This document shows positions 17,319 through 25,587 of a stretch of DNA of 45,013 nt, one piece after another. Source of the DNA: Clostridium intestinale DSM 6191 (GTDB lineage: Bacteria; Bacillota; Clostridia; Clostridiales; Clostridiaceae); NCBI RefSeq assembly GCF_900130055.1, contig NZ_FQXU01000007.1, forward strand, positions 1 through 45,013, in the 5' to 3' direction. A model generated the notes under the pieces. It searched no databases. It was not told the DNA's origin and saw nothing but the letters and a program-made list of their open reading frames with translations. The number at the start of each line of letters is the position of its first letter. The first letter of the stretch is position 1. A program made the translations under genes and the position numbers.

Positions 17319-17347
17319 ATAATAGCATAGGGAAATCAGTTTGTAAA
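17319..17347 (-). promoter_or_regulatory. Promoter of the mevalonate/TctA operon
   Basis: On the minus strand TTTACA (17347-17342), a 17-bp spacer and TATTAT (17324-17319) with an upstream TGC (extended -10) give a good sigma-A promoter, about 60 bp before fni. No other terminator or promoter of similar quality is seen before the end of mvaK2. Confidence 0.8.
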
Positions 17348-17365
17348 TGATAAGTATTATCATTT
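17345..17365. promoter_or_regulatory. Fur-like operator overlapping the -35 box of the mevalonate operon
   Basis: A perfect 9-3-9 inverted repeat (AAATGATAA, GTA, TTATCATTT). Its inner 15 bp, TGATAAGTATTATCA (17348-17362), differ from the 7-1-7 Fur consensus TGATAATNATTATCA at only one informative position. It overlaps the first three bases of the -35 TTTACA, a position fit for repression. Two other boxes of the same quality lie at the ABC/AraC locus in this window. Other metalloregulators of the Fur family (PerR, Zur) use related boxes. Confidence 0.7.
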
Positions 17366-17376
17366 AATATTAAATA

Positions 17377-17410
17377 AAAGGTGTTGCAAAGTAATTTTGC
17401 TAACACCTTT
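17377..17410 (-). terminator. Terminator of the DUF2809 gene
   Basis: Arms AAAGGTGTT and AACACCTTT with inner GCAAA/TTTGC and a one-base bulge. On the minus strand it is followed by TATTTAATATT. It lies just upstream of the mevalonate operator, insulating that promoter from the neighbouring gene. Confidence 0.7.
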
Positions 17411-17504
17411 CAAAGTCTATTTATATTTTACATCATTTTACCATATATACACATTACAAATAATTATCTTTTTGATGATATTTTTAGGAAAGCAGTTCTT
17501 CCTC

Positions 17505-17894
17505 CTAAAGCGATTTATCTATTAATTTTTCATACCCATATAATAAAATACATCCAACTCCATAACACAATATATCTTTCCAATCAAATACTGAACCTAT
17601 TACTATTCTAGCAAACCTATTGTCTTGTAATCCCAATACCTCAACTAATTTAAAGTATTGAAGTATCTCAACAAAAGCTGAAAATATAAATATGTACAAT
17701 GACATTAGTTTAACCTTATAGGGTACAAATATTTTAATAAAACAATATAATAAAATTACAACAAGTATATCTCCAACATAGGGTCTTATAAAATCATCAT
17801 GAACATATACCGCAATTAGAACTTCTGTTATAAAAAATATAATAAAGGCTACCAAATATTTAATTCTGCTATAAATAAATTTTTCTCTACTCAT
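17505..17894 (-). CDS. DUF2809-like small integral membrane protein
   Basis: 129 residues, about four membrane segments, with the sequence VEILQYFKLVEVLGLQDNR and RIVIGSVFDWKDILCYGVG that typify DUF2809 proteins (related in look to VanZ-like proteins). The function of the family is not known to me. ATG follows GGGGGAAAAGAA. It starts 27 bp after cutC in the same direction, so the two are probably co-transcribed. Confidence 0.75.
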   Translation of the reverse strand: MSREKFIYSRIKYLVAFIIFFITEVLIAVYVHDDFIRPYVGDILVVILLYCFIKIFVPYKVKLMSLYIFIFSAFVEILQYFKLVEVLGLQDNRFARIVIGSVFDWKDILCYGVGCILLYGYEKLIDKSL

Positions 17895-17921
17895 TTCTTT
17901 TCCCCCATTAAGCCTATATAG

Positions 17922-18530
17922 TTAGACAACCTTACTTCCATGTATTTCATTAGCCCCTATATATTCTAATATTAAATCTCTATTTTCTATATTTACACCT
18001 TTACCTGGCATAATAACAATTCTTCCATCTGCATAATCAACTAATTCTTTTAAAAAGTCCTTGTTGTTAATTGCATCACCAGTTCCACCTTTAGTAAGAA
18101 TTCTATCAACTTTAAGTTCTACAAGATCATCAATAGCTGCTTCCTTGTCCTCTATTTCATCAAAAGCCATATGAAAAGTAATTGACATAGGCTTAGCTAT
18201 AGAAACTAGTTCTTTAATTATTTTTTTATCGATTTTAAAATCCTTGATTGCACCTATAACAACCCCATGGGCCCCTAAATCCTTTGCTATCTGAATATCA
18301 TATTTCATTATTTCCAGTTCTTCATCATTATATATAAAGTCTCCACCTCTTGGTCTTATAATAACCATTACAGGAATGCTTAATTTCTCTACAGTTTTTT
18401 TTATGGTACCATAACTTGGAGTTGTTCCGTCCTCCATAAGATTATCACATAGTTCTATTCTATCTGCACCTTTTTCAAAAGCTAATAGAGCTTCTTTATA
18501 ATTTCCAACACAAGCTTCATATATTTTCAT
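17922..18530 (-). CDS. cutC: CutC family protein
   Basis: 202 residues, a TIM-barrel protein of the CutC family: FEKGADRIELCDNLMEDGTTPSYG, PVMVIIRPRGGDFIYND, ITFHMAFDE, VDRILTKGGTGDA and VIMPGKGVN. CutC was named for copper homeostasis, but a direct copper role is doubtful and recent work links the family to sugar-related chemistry; I give no reaction. Slightly shorter than the E. coli protein (about 248), as usual in Firmicutes. Confidence 0.85.
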   Translation of the reverse strand: MKIYEACVGNYKEALLAFEKGADRIELCDNLMEDGTTPSYGTIKKTVEKLSIPVMVIIRPRGGDFIYNDEELEIMKYDIQIAKDLGAHGVVIGAIKDFKIDKKIIKELVSIAKPMSITFHMAFDEIEDKEAAIDDLVELKVDRILTKGGTGDAINNKDFLKELVDYADGRIVIMPGKGVNIENRDLILEYIGANEIHGSKVV

Positions 18531-18549
18531 TTTATTCCTCCAAAGTCCT

Positions 18550-18645
18550 ATCTAAATCATATCTAAATCATATCTAATATTATAACATCTAAATCTCTAA
18601 AACAATAAAGGATTGTTATTATCCTAAATACATAATAACAATCCT
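18550..18645. repeat. Short tandem repeat and perfect 14-bp stem-loop between cutC and helD
   Basis: At 18550-18577 an 11-bp unit (ATCTAAATCAT) is repeated in tandem about 2.4 times. At 18609-18645 a perfect stem AGGATTGTTATTAT / ATAATAACAATCCT encloses a 9-nt loop. The stem lies upstream of both divergent genes, so it does not serve as an ordinary terminator for a known gene. It could be a leader structure of helD. Confidence 0.55.
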
Positions 18646-18786
18646 AGTTCTTAACTTATTAAAGGGAAAATAACTCTTCCCTCACTTATATTATACCATA
18701 TTAAAAATCTTAATATAAGACTTATACTGGCACATTTTTAGGAGTATCATAGAAAAGCTATCATACATTGAAAGGGGATTTTGAGA

Positions 18787-21018
18787 TTGAAAAATAATTA
18801 TGATCACTTAGGTTTCGAAAACAATCGCTTAAATCAAACTATATCAATAGCTGAAGAGCAACTCTCTTCCTTAAGAAAAAATAGTGAAAAGGTTCGTGAA
18901 GAAATACTTGAAGCTAAAAAACAGCTTAGGGAAGAAACAAATCACTCTTTATCTAACCTTTGGGTAAAGGATAATTTCTATGACCTTATAGAAATAGGAC
19001 AATATGCAAAACCTATATCTCACAAAATTTCTGAATATGAAGTGGAAGCTGCTAAAATAATAGCCTTAGAAAAACTGCTTAATTCTCCTTACTTTGCTCG
19101 TATTGATTTTAAATTTCAGGATGAAGATGAATATGAGAATATATATATCGGTCGTTCTTCTCTTATAGATGATGATTCAAGTGAAATTTATGTTTATGAC
19201 TGGCGCTCCCCAATATCAAGTATATTTTATCGTTTTGGAATAGGCGAAGCCTTTTATGAAGCCCCATCTGGGAAAATAACAGGAGAAGTTAATCTAAAAC
19301 GTCAATATGAAATAAATAACGGTAAGTTAGAGTACTTTTTTGATGCGGATATACAAATTATAGATGAGTTTTTAAGGAAAATGTTATCTCAAAACACATC
19401 CTCTAAAATGAAGACAATAGTTGAAACAATACAAAAAGATCAAGACATGATTATAAGAAATATGGAAATGGATTTAATGATGGTACAGGGAGTTGCAGGA
19501 AGCGGAAAAACCTCAGTTGCACTACATAGAGCAGCTTACCTTATGTATCAAGGGTTATCAGATAAGTTATCTTCTAATAACATACTAATTATTTCACCTA
19601 ATACCCTATTTGAGCAATATATATCAAATGTACTTCCTGAGCTTGGTGAAAAGAATGTAAACTCTAAAACCTTTGAAGAATTAATTATCAATATTTTAAA
19701 TGGTACTAAAATAGAAACTAGGAATGAACTTTTAGAAACATTACTTTCATCTAATGATAACTTGACAAAAAGCAGTATGGAATTTAAATGTTCTAGTGAG
19801 TTCGTTGAGATACTAAATCGCTTTATTAATGATTTGCCTAGAAGATGGATAGATTTTAAAGATGTTTATTATGATGGAAAACATATATCAAACAGGCAAC
19901 TATCAAAAAATAGAATACTAAATGAAAAAAGAGCAATAACTTTAAGTTCACGACTAAAACAATTGGAAGCATCAATTCTTGAAGAAGTTCATAAAAATCA
20001 TAAAACCCGTCTAGAAAAGTTAACAGACTTTGTAACGACCTATAAAGAACATTCATTTGAACTTGAAGAAACAGCTCGTATGTTATCTATTTATGAAAGT
20101 ACAAATTTAATTAAAGAAATACGAAAATTTACTGAACTAAATCCCTTAGAATTATATAGAAAACTATTTACTAACAAACGCTATTTTTTTAGTTTATCAA
20201 AAGGTATAGCTTTACCAGAAAATATTGAAGCCATATTAGACTTTACCTTTAAAAATCTTAATAATGATGTATTATCTTATGGGGATGCAGTAGCACTTTC
20301 CTTCTTAAGTTTAAAACTAAATACAAACAATGGGTACAGTGAGATAAGACAGATAGTAATTGATGAAGCTCAGGATTATTATCCTATTCATTTTGAAATA
20401 TTAAACTTACTATTCCCAAAATCAAGATACACAATTTTAGGAGATATAAATCAAACCATTGGAAAACAAGAAAATTTATCCCTATATGAAAGAGTAAATA
20501 AAATATTATGTAAGAAAAAATCCAGCTTAATTACAATGGATAAAAGTTTCCGATCTACTAGTGAAATACTTGAATTTAGCAAGAAATTTCTTAATGATGA
20601 CTTTAAAATCAATAGTTTTAGTAGAAAGGGTAACCCTCCTATAGTTCACTCCTCTTCTACTTTAGCTGAACTTAAAAATAATATCATAAATGAAATTAAA
20701 ACCTCCAGAGAAAATAACTATAAATCTATAGGCCTAATATGTAAAACTGAAAAAGAGGCCTCTTCATTATATGAAGTCTTAAAAGATGAAATCCAAATAA
20801 AACTTATTAAAAGTGACAGCATGGCTACTTTGGATGGAACCTTTATAATTCCAATATATCTTTCTAAAGGTTTAGAATTTGATTCTGTATTAATATTAAA
20901 TACTGACCAAAACACCTATTACTCTAAAGATGATAAAAATCTCCTCTATATTGCATGTACTAGAGCCCTTCATAGACTTAGCTTATTCTATACTGGAGAA
21001 ATAAGTCCATTACTTTAA
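18787..21018 (+). CDS. helD: HelD-like RNA polymerase-associated superfamily 1 helicase
   Basis: About 743 residues, a UvrD/Rep-like ATPase of the HelD class. The N-terminal 90 residues form a coiled coil (NRLNQTISIAEEQLSSLRKN onward), as in the arm that enters the RNA polymerase secondary channel. Next is the YIGRSSLIDD/YVYDWRSPISSIFYRF signature of HelD. Walker A GVAGSGKTSVALHRAAY is near residue 240, Walker B VIDEAQDYYPIH near 525, and FRST and YIACTRALHRL are late helicase motifs. HelD frees stalled RNA polymerase from DNA. Two TTG codons are possible starts (18781, 18787); the second has GGGG 9 nt upstream. An ACP-like gene follows at 28 bp. Confidence 0.88.
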   Translation: MKNNYDHLGFENNRLNQTISIAEEQLSSLRKNSEKVREEILEAKKQLREETNHSLSNLWVKDNFYDLIEIGQYAKPISHKISEYEVEAAKIIALEKLLNSPYFARIDFKFQDEDEYENIYIGRSSLIDDDSSEIYVYDWRSPISSIFYRFGIGEAFYEAPSGKITGEVNLKRQYEINNGKLEYFFDADIQIIDEFLRKMLSQNTSSKMKTIVETIQKDQDMIIRNMEMDLMMVQGVAGSGKTSVALHRAAYLMYQGLSDKLSSNNILIISPNTLFEQYISNVLPELGEKNVNSKTFEELIINILNGTKIETRNELLETLLSSNDNLTKSSMEFKCSSEFVEILNRFINDLPRRWIDFKDVYYDGKHISNRQLSKNRILNEKRAITLSSRLKQLEASILEEVHKNHKTRLEKLTDFVTTYKEHSFELEETARMLSIYESTNLIKEIRKFTELNPLELYRKLFTNKRYFFSLSKGIALPENIEAILDFTFKNLNNDVLSYGDAVALSFLSLKLNTNNGYSEIRQIVIDEAQDYYPIHFEILNLLFPKSRYTILGDINQTIGKQENLSLYERVNKILCKKKSSLITMDKSFRSTSEILEFSKKFLNDDFKINSFSRKGNPPIVHSSSTLAELKNNIINEIKTSRENNYKSIGLICKTEKEASSLYEVLKDEIQIKLIKSDSMATLDGTFIIPIYLSKGLEFDSVLILNTDQNTYYSKDDKNLLYIACTRALHRLSLFYTGEISPLL

Positions 21019-21046
21019 TTACGCTAAAAATGAAAGGAGGAATACT

Positions 21047-21283
21047 ATGATTTTTGAAAAAATAGCTAAAATCATTGGTGAAGTTATTAATGTTGACTAT
21101 GAAGCCATCACAGCTGATACTCAATTAATAGCTTATCCAGGAATTGAACCAATCAGTATTGCAAAAATAGTTATTGAGTGTGAGAAAAAATTTAAAATAA
21201 CTATTTATGATGAGGATGTTCATAAACTTAAAAGTATTAGTGATATTGTTGAATATATTGAAGATATACTAGATGAAGATTAG
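21047..21283 (+). CDS. Acyl-carrier-protein-like protein lacking the canonical DSL serine
   Basis: 78 residues with the length and helix pattern of acyl carrier proteins (FEKIAKIIGEVINVDYEAIT, then VIECEKKFKITIYDED and a final helix). In ACPs the phosphopantetheine serine lies in D-S-L. Aligning on the following E/K-(L/I)-V segment, the matching residues here are Glu34-Pro35-Ile36, with a serine two places later (GIEPISIAK). The protein may be modified at Ser37 or not at all. ATG is preceded by AAAGGAGG. It is the second gene of a helD operon and ends before a strong terminator. Not recognised as a named family. Confidence 0.75.
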   Translation: MIFEKIAKIIGEVINVDYEAITADTQLIAYPGIEPISIAKIVIECEKKFKITIYDEDVHKLKSISDIVEYIEDILDED

Positions 21284-21310
21284 TAAAAAGCTTTCCTTAA
21301 AATAAAAGAA

Positions 21311-21350
21311 AGGAGTATATTAGATTTATTATTTAATCTAATATACTCCT
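21311..21350. terminator. Bidirectional terminator between ACP-like and histidine kinase genes
   Basis: A perfect 16-bp stem (AGGAGTATATTAGATT / AATCTAATATACTCCT), 8-nt loop, T-rich tail on the plus side and T-rich tail (TTTCTTTTATTTT) on the minus side. It serves the two converging genes. Confidence 0.85.
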
Positions 21351-21411
21351 TATTATTTTTTAGTTTTAGAAGCAAAGTAAAAATATCTGATATGACTTGT
21401 TGAGACACTTC

Positions 21412-23280
21412 TCATTCCACACTTGTTTCTTTCATTACTTCCCCATATACGTCTGCAAGCTCTAAATTTACCTTTTCAATAAAGTCTCCCTCTATTTCTT
21501 TTTCCATAATACATTCCTGATTATCCACTAATCTTATAGGTAAATTTACTAAAAACTCGCTTCCCTCATTTATTTTACTGACTATTCGTATATCTCCTTC
21601 ATGGAGTTCTACAAAAGATTTTACAAGGGATAAACCAATCCCTGTTCCCTCATGATTTCTTCTTAAAGTCTTGTCCACTTGCATAAATCTTTCAAAAATC
21701 AACTCTAATTTATCTTCTGGTATTCCAATTCCATTATCCTTTACAGATATTATAATAAAATCCTCTGTATTGGATATAGATACGTATATCCTCCCACCAG
21801 TATCTGTGAATTTTAATGCATTTGAAAGGAGGTTTAACATTATTCTTTCTATTTTGTTAGGATCAACTGCCACTATCTTTTCTTCCACATAGGTATCAAA
21901 TATAAGCTCTATCCCCTTATTTTCTGCATAAGGTATTACAGACATCGTAATATTTTCAACATAGCTTATAATATCAATATTTTGTAGTTGAAGAGTTATA
22001 AAACCTGAATCTAACTTAGTTACATCTAATATGTTATTTATAAGTCTTGTAAGCCTATAGCAATTTTGCTTCATGCTCTTAAGATATGCTTTCTTTTTTG
22101 AAATTCCCATTGGTTCATCATTTTCAATATATATATTAAGCAATTGAACCGATGAAAATATTATATTTAAAGGGGTTTTAAACTCATGTGATATATTTGA
22201 AAAAAAGTCAGTTATGTATCTATTGTATTCTATTGTTTCATTTAATAAAGCAACATTTCTTTTTACATCTTCTTTTAACTCCTGAACCTGCTTTATTGGA
22301 GTAATATCCCTCATTGTAGTTAATATAGCTGCCTGCTTATCATATATACAATAGGTAGATATATTGTGGAGAATATACTCTTCTCCTTCACTATTTTTTA
22401 TAACTTCTTCAAAGGAAATATTCGTATACTTATTTAATAAGATTTCTTTATAATAACTATTTGAAACCTTATCTTCTTTTTTATATCCTGAATCAATTAC
22501 ATACTCATACTTATGAGCACTATCATCCCCTTGATTAACCCCAAACAGATTTAATGCTTTTTCATTTAGAAATAGTACACCTTTTTCATTATGAATAATG
22601 ATAACCTCTGAAGAACTTTTAATTAACAAATCATAACAGGCTTCATTTTGTATCATCATATCCTCTATATAATTATGCTGCTTTAGTTGTATCTCTAATT
22701 CATCCTCTAATGCTTGTATCTGCTTTTGCTCAGATATCACATAATTACCTAATATCCAAGCTATTACTCCAAATATAACGCACATAAACAAATCATTTTC
22801 AAATCTGTAGCTTTTAGTTATATCGGTAATATTATAAATTAAACTTAATCCCAAAACTATAAATGATGAAATTCCAGCTATTTTCAAACCATACTTTTTC
22901 CCAAAAGAAATGGTTGATGAAATAATAATAACCATAAACATAACCTTATACTCACCACTGCTATTATTTTTATTCAATATCATTAAAGCAGAAGTTAATA
23001 TAATAAAAATACTATCTTCAATAATCTGATTATGATAACTTTTTCTCTTTACTCCAATATAAGAAAATAAAAATCTCAAAAAAAATCCTATTCCAATTGA
23101 AATAGGAATAATAGCCACCTTAAAGAAAGGTAGATACTCCATAACATTTATATCAACTAAATTTTTTTCTATATAACGTTTGTTACTATTTAATAATATA
23201 ATAGCAATTAAAATAGTGTATTTTAAAACTGCTAATATAAGAATATTATTATTAGTATTTTTACTTTTTATATATTGCAC
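21412..23280 (-). CDS. Orphan membrane sensor histidine kinase with PAS domain
   Basis: About 622 residues. The first 200 carry six or seven membrane segments (no known sensor family recognised). A PAS-like domain follows (SSEVIIIHNEKGVLFLNEKA region), then the H-box FFSNISHEFKTPLN near base 22190, N-box NLLSNALKFTD, G1 DNGIGIPEDKLELIFERF and G2 GTGIGLSLVKSFV. No response regulator is adjacent. In clostridia many such orphan kinases feed Spo0A; that is an inference. Reading further up gives a TTG at 23313 with no ribosome site; GTG 23280 has GAGGT 6 nt upstream. The C-terminal tail (KVNLELADVY) resembles that of the kinase at 38568. Confidence 0.82.
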   Translation of the reverse strand: MQYIKSKNTNNNILILAVLKYTILIAIILLNSNKRYIEKNLVDINVMEYLPFFKVAIIPISIGIGFFLRFLFSYIGVKRKSYHNQIIEDSIFIILTSALMILNKNNSSGEYKVMFMVIIISSTISFGKKYGLKIAGISSFIVLGLSLIYNITDITKSYRFENDLFMCVIFGVIAWILGNYVISEQKQIQALEDELEIQLKQHNYIEDMMIQNEACYDLLIKSSSEVIIIHNEKGVLFLNEKALNLFGVNQGDDSAHKYEYVIDSGYKKEDKVSNSYYKEILLNKYTNISFEEVIKNSEGEEYILHNISTYCIYDKQAAILTTMRDITPIKQVQELKEDVKRNVALLNETIEYNRYITDFFSNISHEFKTPLNIIFSSVQLLNIYIENDEPMGISKKKAYLKSMKQNCYRLTRLINNILDVTKLDSGFITLQLQNIDIISYVENITMSVIPYAENKGIELIFDTYVEEKIVAVDPNKIERIMLNLLSNALKFTDTGGRIYVSISNTEDFIIISVKDNGIGIPEDKLELIFERFMQVDKTLRRNHEGTGIGLSLVKSFVELHEGDIRIVSKINEGSEFLVNLPIRLVDNQECIMEKEIEGDFIEKVNLELADVYGEVMKETSVE

Positions 23281-23351
23281 TTTTTGACCTCGTAAACTTT
23301 TTAATTTTGCCAAAATTTATTATGTATTATATTATGTGGATAATATAGATG

Positions 23352-23381
23352 ATTATAGCATACTTCGACATGTAGAGACAA
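23352..23381 (-). promoter_or_regulatory. Probable sigma-A promoter of the histidine kinase gene
   Basis: Minus strand TTGTCT (23381-23376), 18-bp spacer, TGC then TATAAT (23357-23352). It is a consensus extended -10, about 70 bp before the chosen start. Confidence 0.6.
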
Positions 23382-23461
23382 TGTTTTATACCTGCTATAT
23401 TTTATAAATATATACATTATAATATAGAAATAACTATACTTTTTTAATATTCAAAGAAAAA

Positions 23462-23491
23462 AGCTGTACACTATTATTTAGTGCAACAGCT
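23462..23491 (-). terminator. Terminator of the aldose-epimerase-like gene
   Basis: Stem AGCTGT-ACACTA / TAGTGC-ACAGCT (with small internal mismatches), followed on the minus strand by TTTTTTC. It lies 17 bp past the stop at 23509. Confidence 0.7.
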
Positions 23492-23508
23492 CTATTCATT
23501 GCAAGTAA

Positions 23509-24384
23509 TTATTTTATTTCTATAGTATAATCACACTTATAGCTTGACCCTTTTTCTAATGTGATTATCATCTCTTTATCCTTAAACTCACCAGTATATC
23601 CATCTGTATCTGCTATACCATGCCAAGGTTCAATACATACAAAGTCAGCAGTTTTTGCTTGCCATAACCCCATATAAGTAAGATCATTATAAGATAAAGT
23701 TACAGTTTTATCTGAAGTTTTGCTTTTTAAAGCAACTTGTTTTGAATTCATATTCTTAAATACAAGCGCACCATCTTTAAATAACTCACGTGTTATTGGT
23801 AATATATTATTATTTTCTAATATAACTTCTGATTTATTATTTATTAATACATTAGCATCATTCATAAATAATCTTTCAAGAGTTTCATTACATTCAAATT
23901 CAAGATAATAATCCTCAAATTTACTTTCTTTATCTAATGGACAATTAAATCCTGGATGTGTTCCTATTTGGAAATACATGTCCTTATCATCTACATTTTC
24001 TACCTTATACTCTATATTAAGTTTGTTTCCATCAACAGTATATGTAATAAATAAATTAAATTTAAAAGGATACATTTTTAAAGTATCTTCATTATAGGAA
24101 AGCTTGTAAACAGCTTTTGTATCAGTTTCTTCAACTAATTCAAATTCACTTTTTCTAGCAAAACCATGATTTCCTAGTTTGTATATTTCTCCATCAACTT
24201 TTATTTCTCCATTATTCACTGCGCATACATTTGGAAATAATACAGGAGCCTTACCATTCCAAAGCTTCTCGTCTCCACTCCACATGTATTCACAACCGTT
24301 TTCAAGTCTCTTAAAACTTACTACCTCAGCTCCTAATGTTTTAATTTCAGCAACTACTAAATCATTTTTTATAACTTTATTCAT
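23509..24384 (-). CDS. Aldose 1-epimerase family protein (LacX-like)
   Basis: 291 residues of the galactose mutarotase-like fold. Conserved pieces are APVLFPNVCAVNNGEI, GNHGFARKSEFELV (His of the HGxxR element), FQIGTHPGFNCPL (second catalytic His region) and VCIEPWHGIADTDGY (catalytic Glu in EPW). It belongs to the LacX/YeaD-like branch, whose exact sugar is usually unknown. A promoter and palindrome lie just upstream, and it appears monocistronic. Confidence 0.8.
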   Translation of the reverse strand: MNKVIKNDLVVAEIKTLGAEVVSFKRLENGCEYMWSGDEKLWNGKAPVLFPNVCAVNNGEIKVDGEIYKLGNHGFARKSEFELVEETDTKAVYKLSYNEDTLKMYPFKFNLFITYTVDGNKLNIEYKVENVDDKDMYFQIGTHPGFNCPLDKESKFEDYYLEFECNETLERLFMNDANVLINNKSEVILENNNILPITRELFKDGALVFKNMNSKQVALKSKTSDKTVTLSYNDLTYMGLWQAKTADFVCIEPWHGIADTDGYTGEFKDKEMIITLEKGSSYKCDYTIEIK

Positions 24385-24408
24385 TTCTTAGCTTCCTTTC
24401 TTTTTTAG

Positions 24409-24432
24409 ACTTTGATAATATTTTATCAAAGT
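24409..24432 (-). promoter_or_regulatory. Perfect palindrome at the promoter of the aldose-epimerase-like gene
   Basis: A 10-4-10 inverted repeat (ACTTTGATAA, TATT, TTATCAAAGT). On the minus strand TTGCTT, 17 bp, TAAAAT form a possible promoter whose -10 lies inside the palindrome, 25-45 bp before the start. No T-run follows, so an operator is more likely than a terminator. The even spacing argues against Fur. Confidence 0.5.
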
Positions 24433-24457
24433 TTTAGATGATAAGCAACAAAATGAT

Positions 24458-24485
24458 TTTAAGGAAGACCATAGCCTCCCTTAAA
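24458..24485 (-). terminator. Probable terminator of the sugar-binding-like gene copy 2
   Basis: Arms TTTAAGGAAG / CTCCCTTAAA (one mismatch) right at the stop of the gene at 24488. The downstream T content is modest (AATCATTTTG). Confidence 0.5.
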
Positions 24486-24487
24486 TT

Positions 24488-25501
24488 TTACATAAGATAT
24501 TCTTTAGCATAACCCGTTTCCTTAAGTTTGCTATAAACATTAGATTTGTCTATAAGTATAGGATCTATAAGTATTGTTTGCACGTCTACCATTTCATTAT
24601 TAACTATGTAATCATAGTTAATACTTTGTCCTTCTATTAAATTTATTGCAGATTCTATGGTTATCCGTCCCAATGTTATTGAATCATTAAGCAATGTCAT
24701 AGCTTGGGTTCCTTCTAGAATTCTTTTTATAGCTTCTGGATCTGCATCTTGCCCTGTTACAATAACTTTTCCTTGTAAATTTTCTTCAGATAAAGCTTTA
24801 ATTACAGCTTCAGCTATATTGTCTGTTGGAGCTAAAACCGCAACTATATTTTTGTCTTCAACTATTATTTTTTTTACTACATCATATGCCCGATCAGACA
24901 TCCATCCTTTAACTGCTTCATCAGCAACAACCTTAACTTTTCTAGTATCAATAAGAGGAGTGATATACTCCATTGCACCTTTTTTTAATAATTCACCATT
25001 TGGACATCCATACAAAATAATGTATTTTCCTTCTGGAACTTTACTAATTAAAAATCCACCTTGAAGTTGTCCTGCCCGTAATATATTAAAACCCAAATAT
25101 AAATCTACATGACAATTGTTAATGAGAGCATCCTGCGCTATTATTTTAATCCCAGCTTTATTCACTTCATCAAGTATTTCTTTTTCCCCCTTGTGATTTA
25201 CAGACCCTAACACTAAAACATCTATCTTCTCTAAAATCATTCGTTTAATTATTGCTCTCTCTTTATTTATATCAAAATCGCTATACTCAATACTTAGTTC
25301 TACCCCTTTAAGTTTAGCTTCATGCTCCATGGCATATCTTATCTTACTCCATCTAAACTTTTCTCCAGAAGGTAAAATCGCACCAATTTTTATACTTTTA
25401 TCATGTCTTTCACTTACACAAAGAGGGGAATTAATCTCTAAAATAATCTTATTTACATATTTAACTGAGCAATAAAAAACTTCTGGTATCGACAAGTACA
25501 T
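24488..25501 (-). CDS. Orphan sugar-binding-protein-like protein without signal peptide, copy 2
   Basis: 337 residues, clear paralog of the genes at 6071 and 25588: IKIGAILPSGEKFRWSKI, IDVLVLGSVNHKGEKEI, PEGKYIILYGCPNGELLKKG, IVAVLAPTDNIAEAVIKAL and VIVTGQDADPEAIKRILEG. The fold is that of XylF-type binding proteins, but it starts MYLSIPEVFYCSVKYV with no export signal. ATG follows AAAAGGGG. No transporter or sensor kinase is adjacent. The N-terminal peptide MYLSxPEVF is shared by all three copies and absent from ordinary binding proteins as far as I know. It could be a docking segment. Confidence 0.7.
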   Translation of the reverse strand: MYLSIPEVFYCSVKYVNKIILEINSPLCVSERHDKSIKIGAILPSGEKFRWSKIRYAMEHEAKLKGVELSIEYSDFDINKERAIIKRMILEKIDVLVLGSVNHKGEKEILDEVNKAGIKIIAQDALINNCHVDLYLGFNILRAGQLQGGFLISKVPEGKYIILYGCPNGELLKKGAMEYITPLIDTRKVKVVADEAVKGWMSDRAYDVVKKIIVEDKNIVAVLAPTDNIAEAVIKALSEENLQGKVIVTGQDADPEAIKRILEGTQAMTLLNDSITLGRITIESAINLIEGQSINYDYIVNNEMVDVQTILIDPILIDKSNVYSKLKETGYAKEYLM

Positions 25502-25536
25502 AAATATCCCCTTTTTTTTAGTTATCTATTATTAGG

Positions 25537-25565
25537 ATATTCTTTTTGCCTATATATAAGTACAT
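25537..25565 (-). promoter_or_regulatory. Shared upstream element of the sugar-binding-like paralogs, copy 2
   Basis: Minus strand ATGTAC (25565-25560), exactly 17 bp, GAATAT (25542-25537), followed by TAATAGATAA nearer the gene. Both blocks recur upstream of copy 3. Confidence 0.6.
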
Positions 25566-25587
25566 TTTTTATTATGATAACAAATCA

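Noticed and set aside
18609-18645. Terminator of a gene upstream of helD
   Set aside because: The flanking genes diverge, so no transcript is expected to end here; kept only as an unexplained stem-loop.
21412-23280. The histidine kinase as sensor partner of the XylF-like paralogs, as in XylFII-LytS
   Set aside because: It is a PAS/HisKA kinase, not a LytS type, it is separated by another gene with its own terminator, and there is no YesN-like regulator.
24409-24432. A further Fur box
   Set aside because: The arms resemble half-sites (TTGATAA/TTATCAA), but the 4-bp centre breaks the 7-1-7 spacing.
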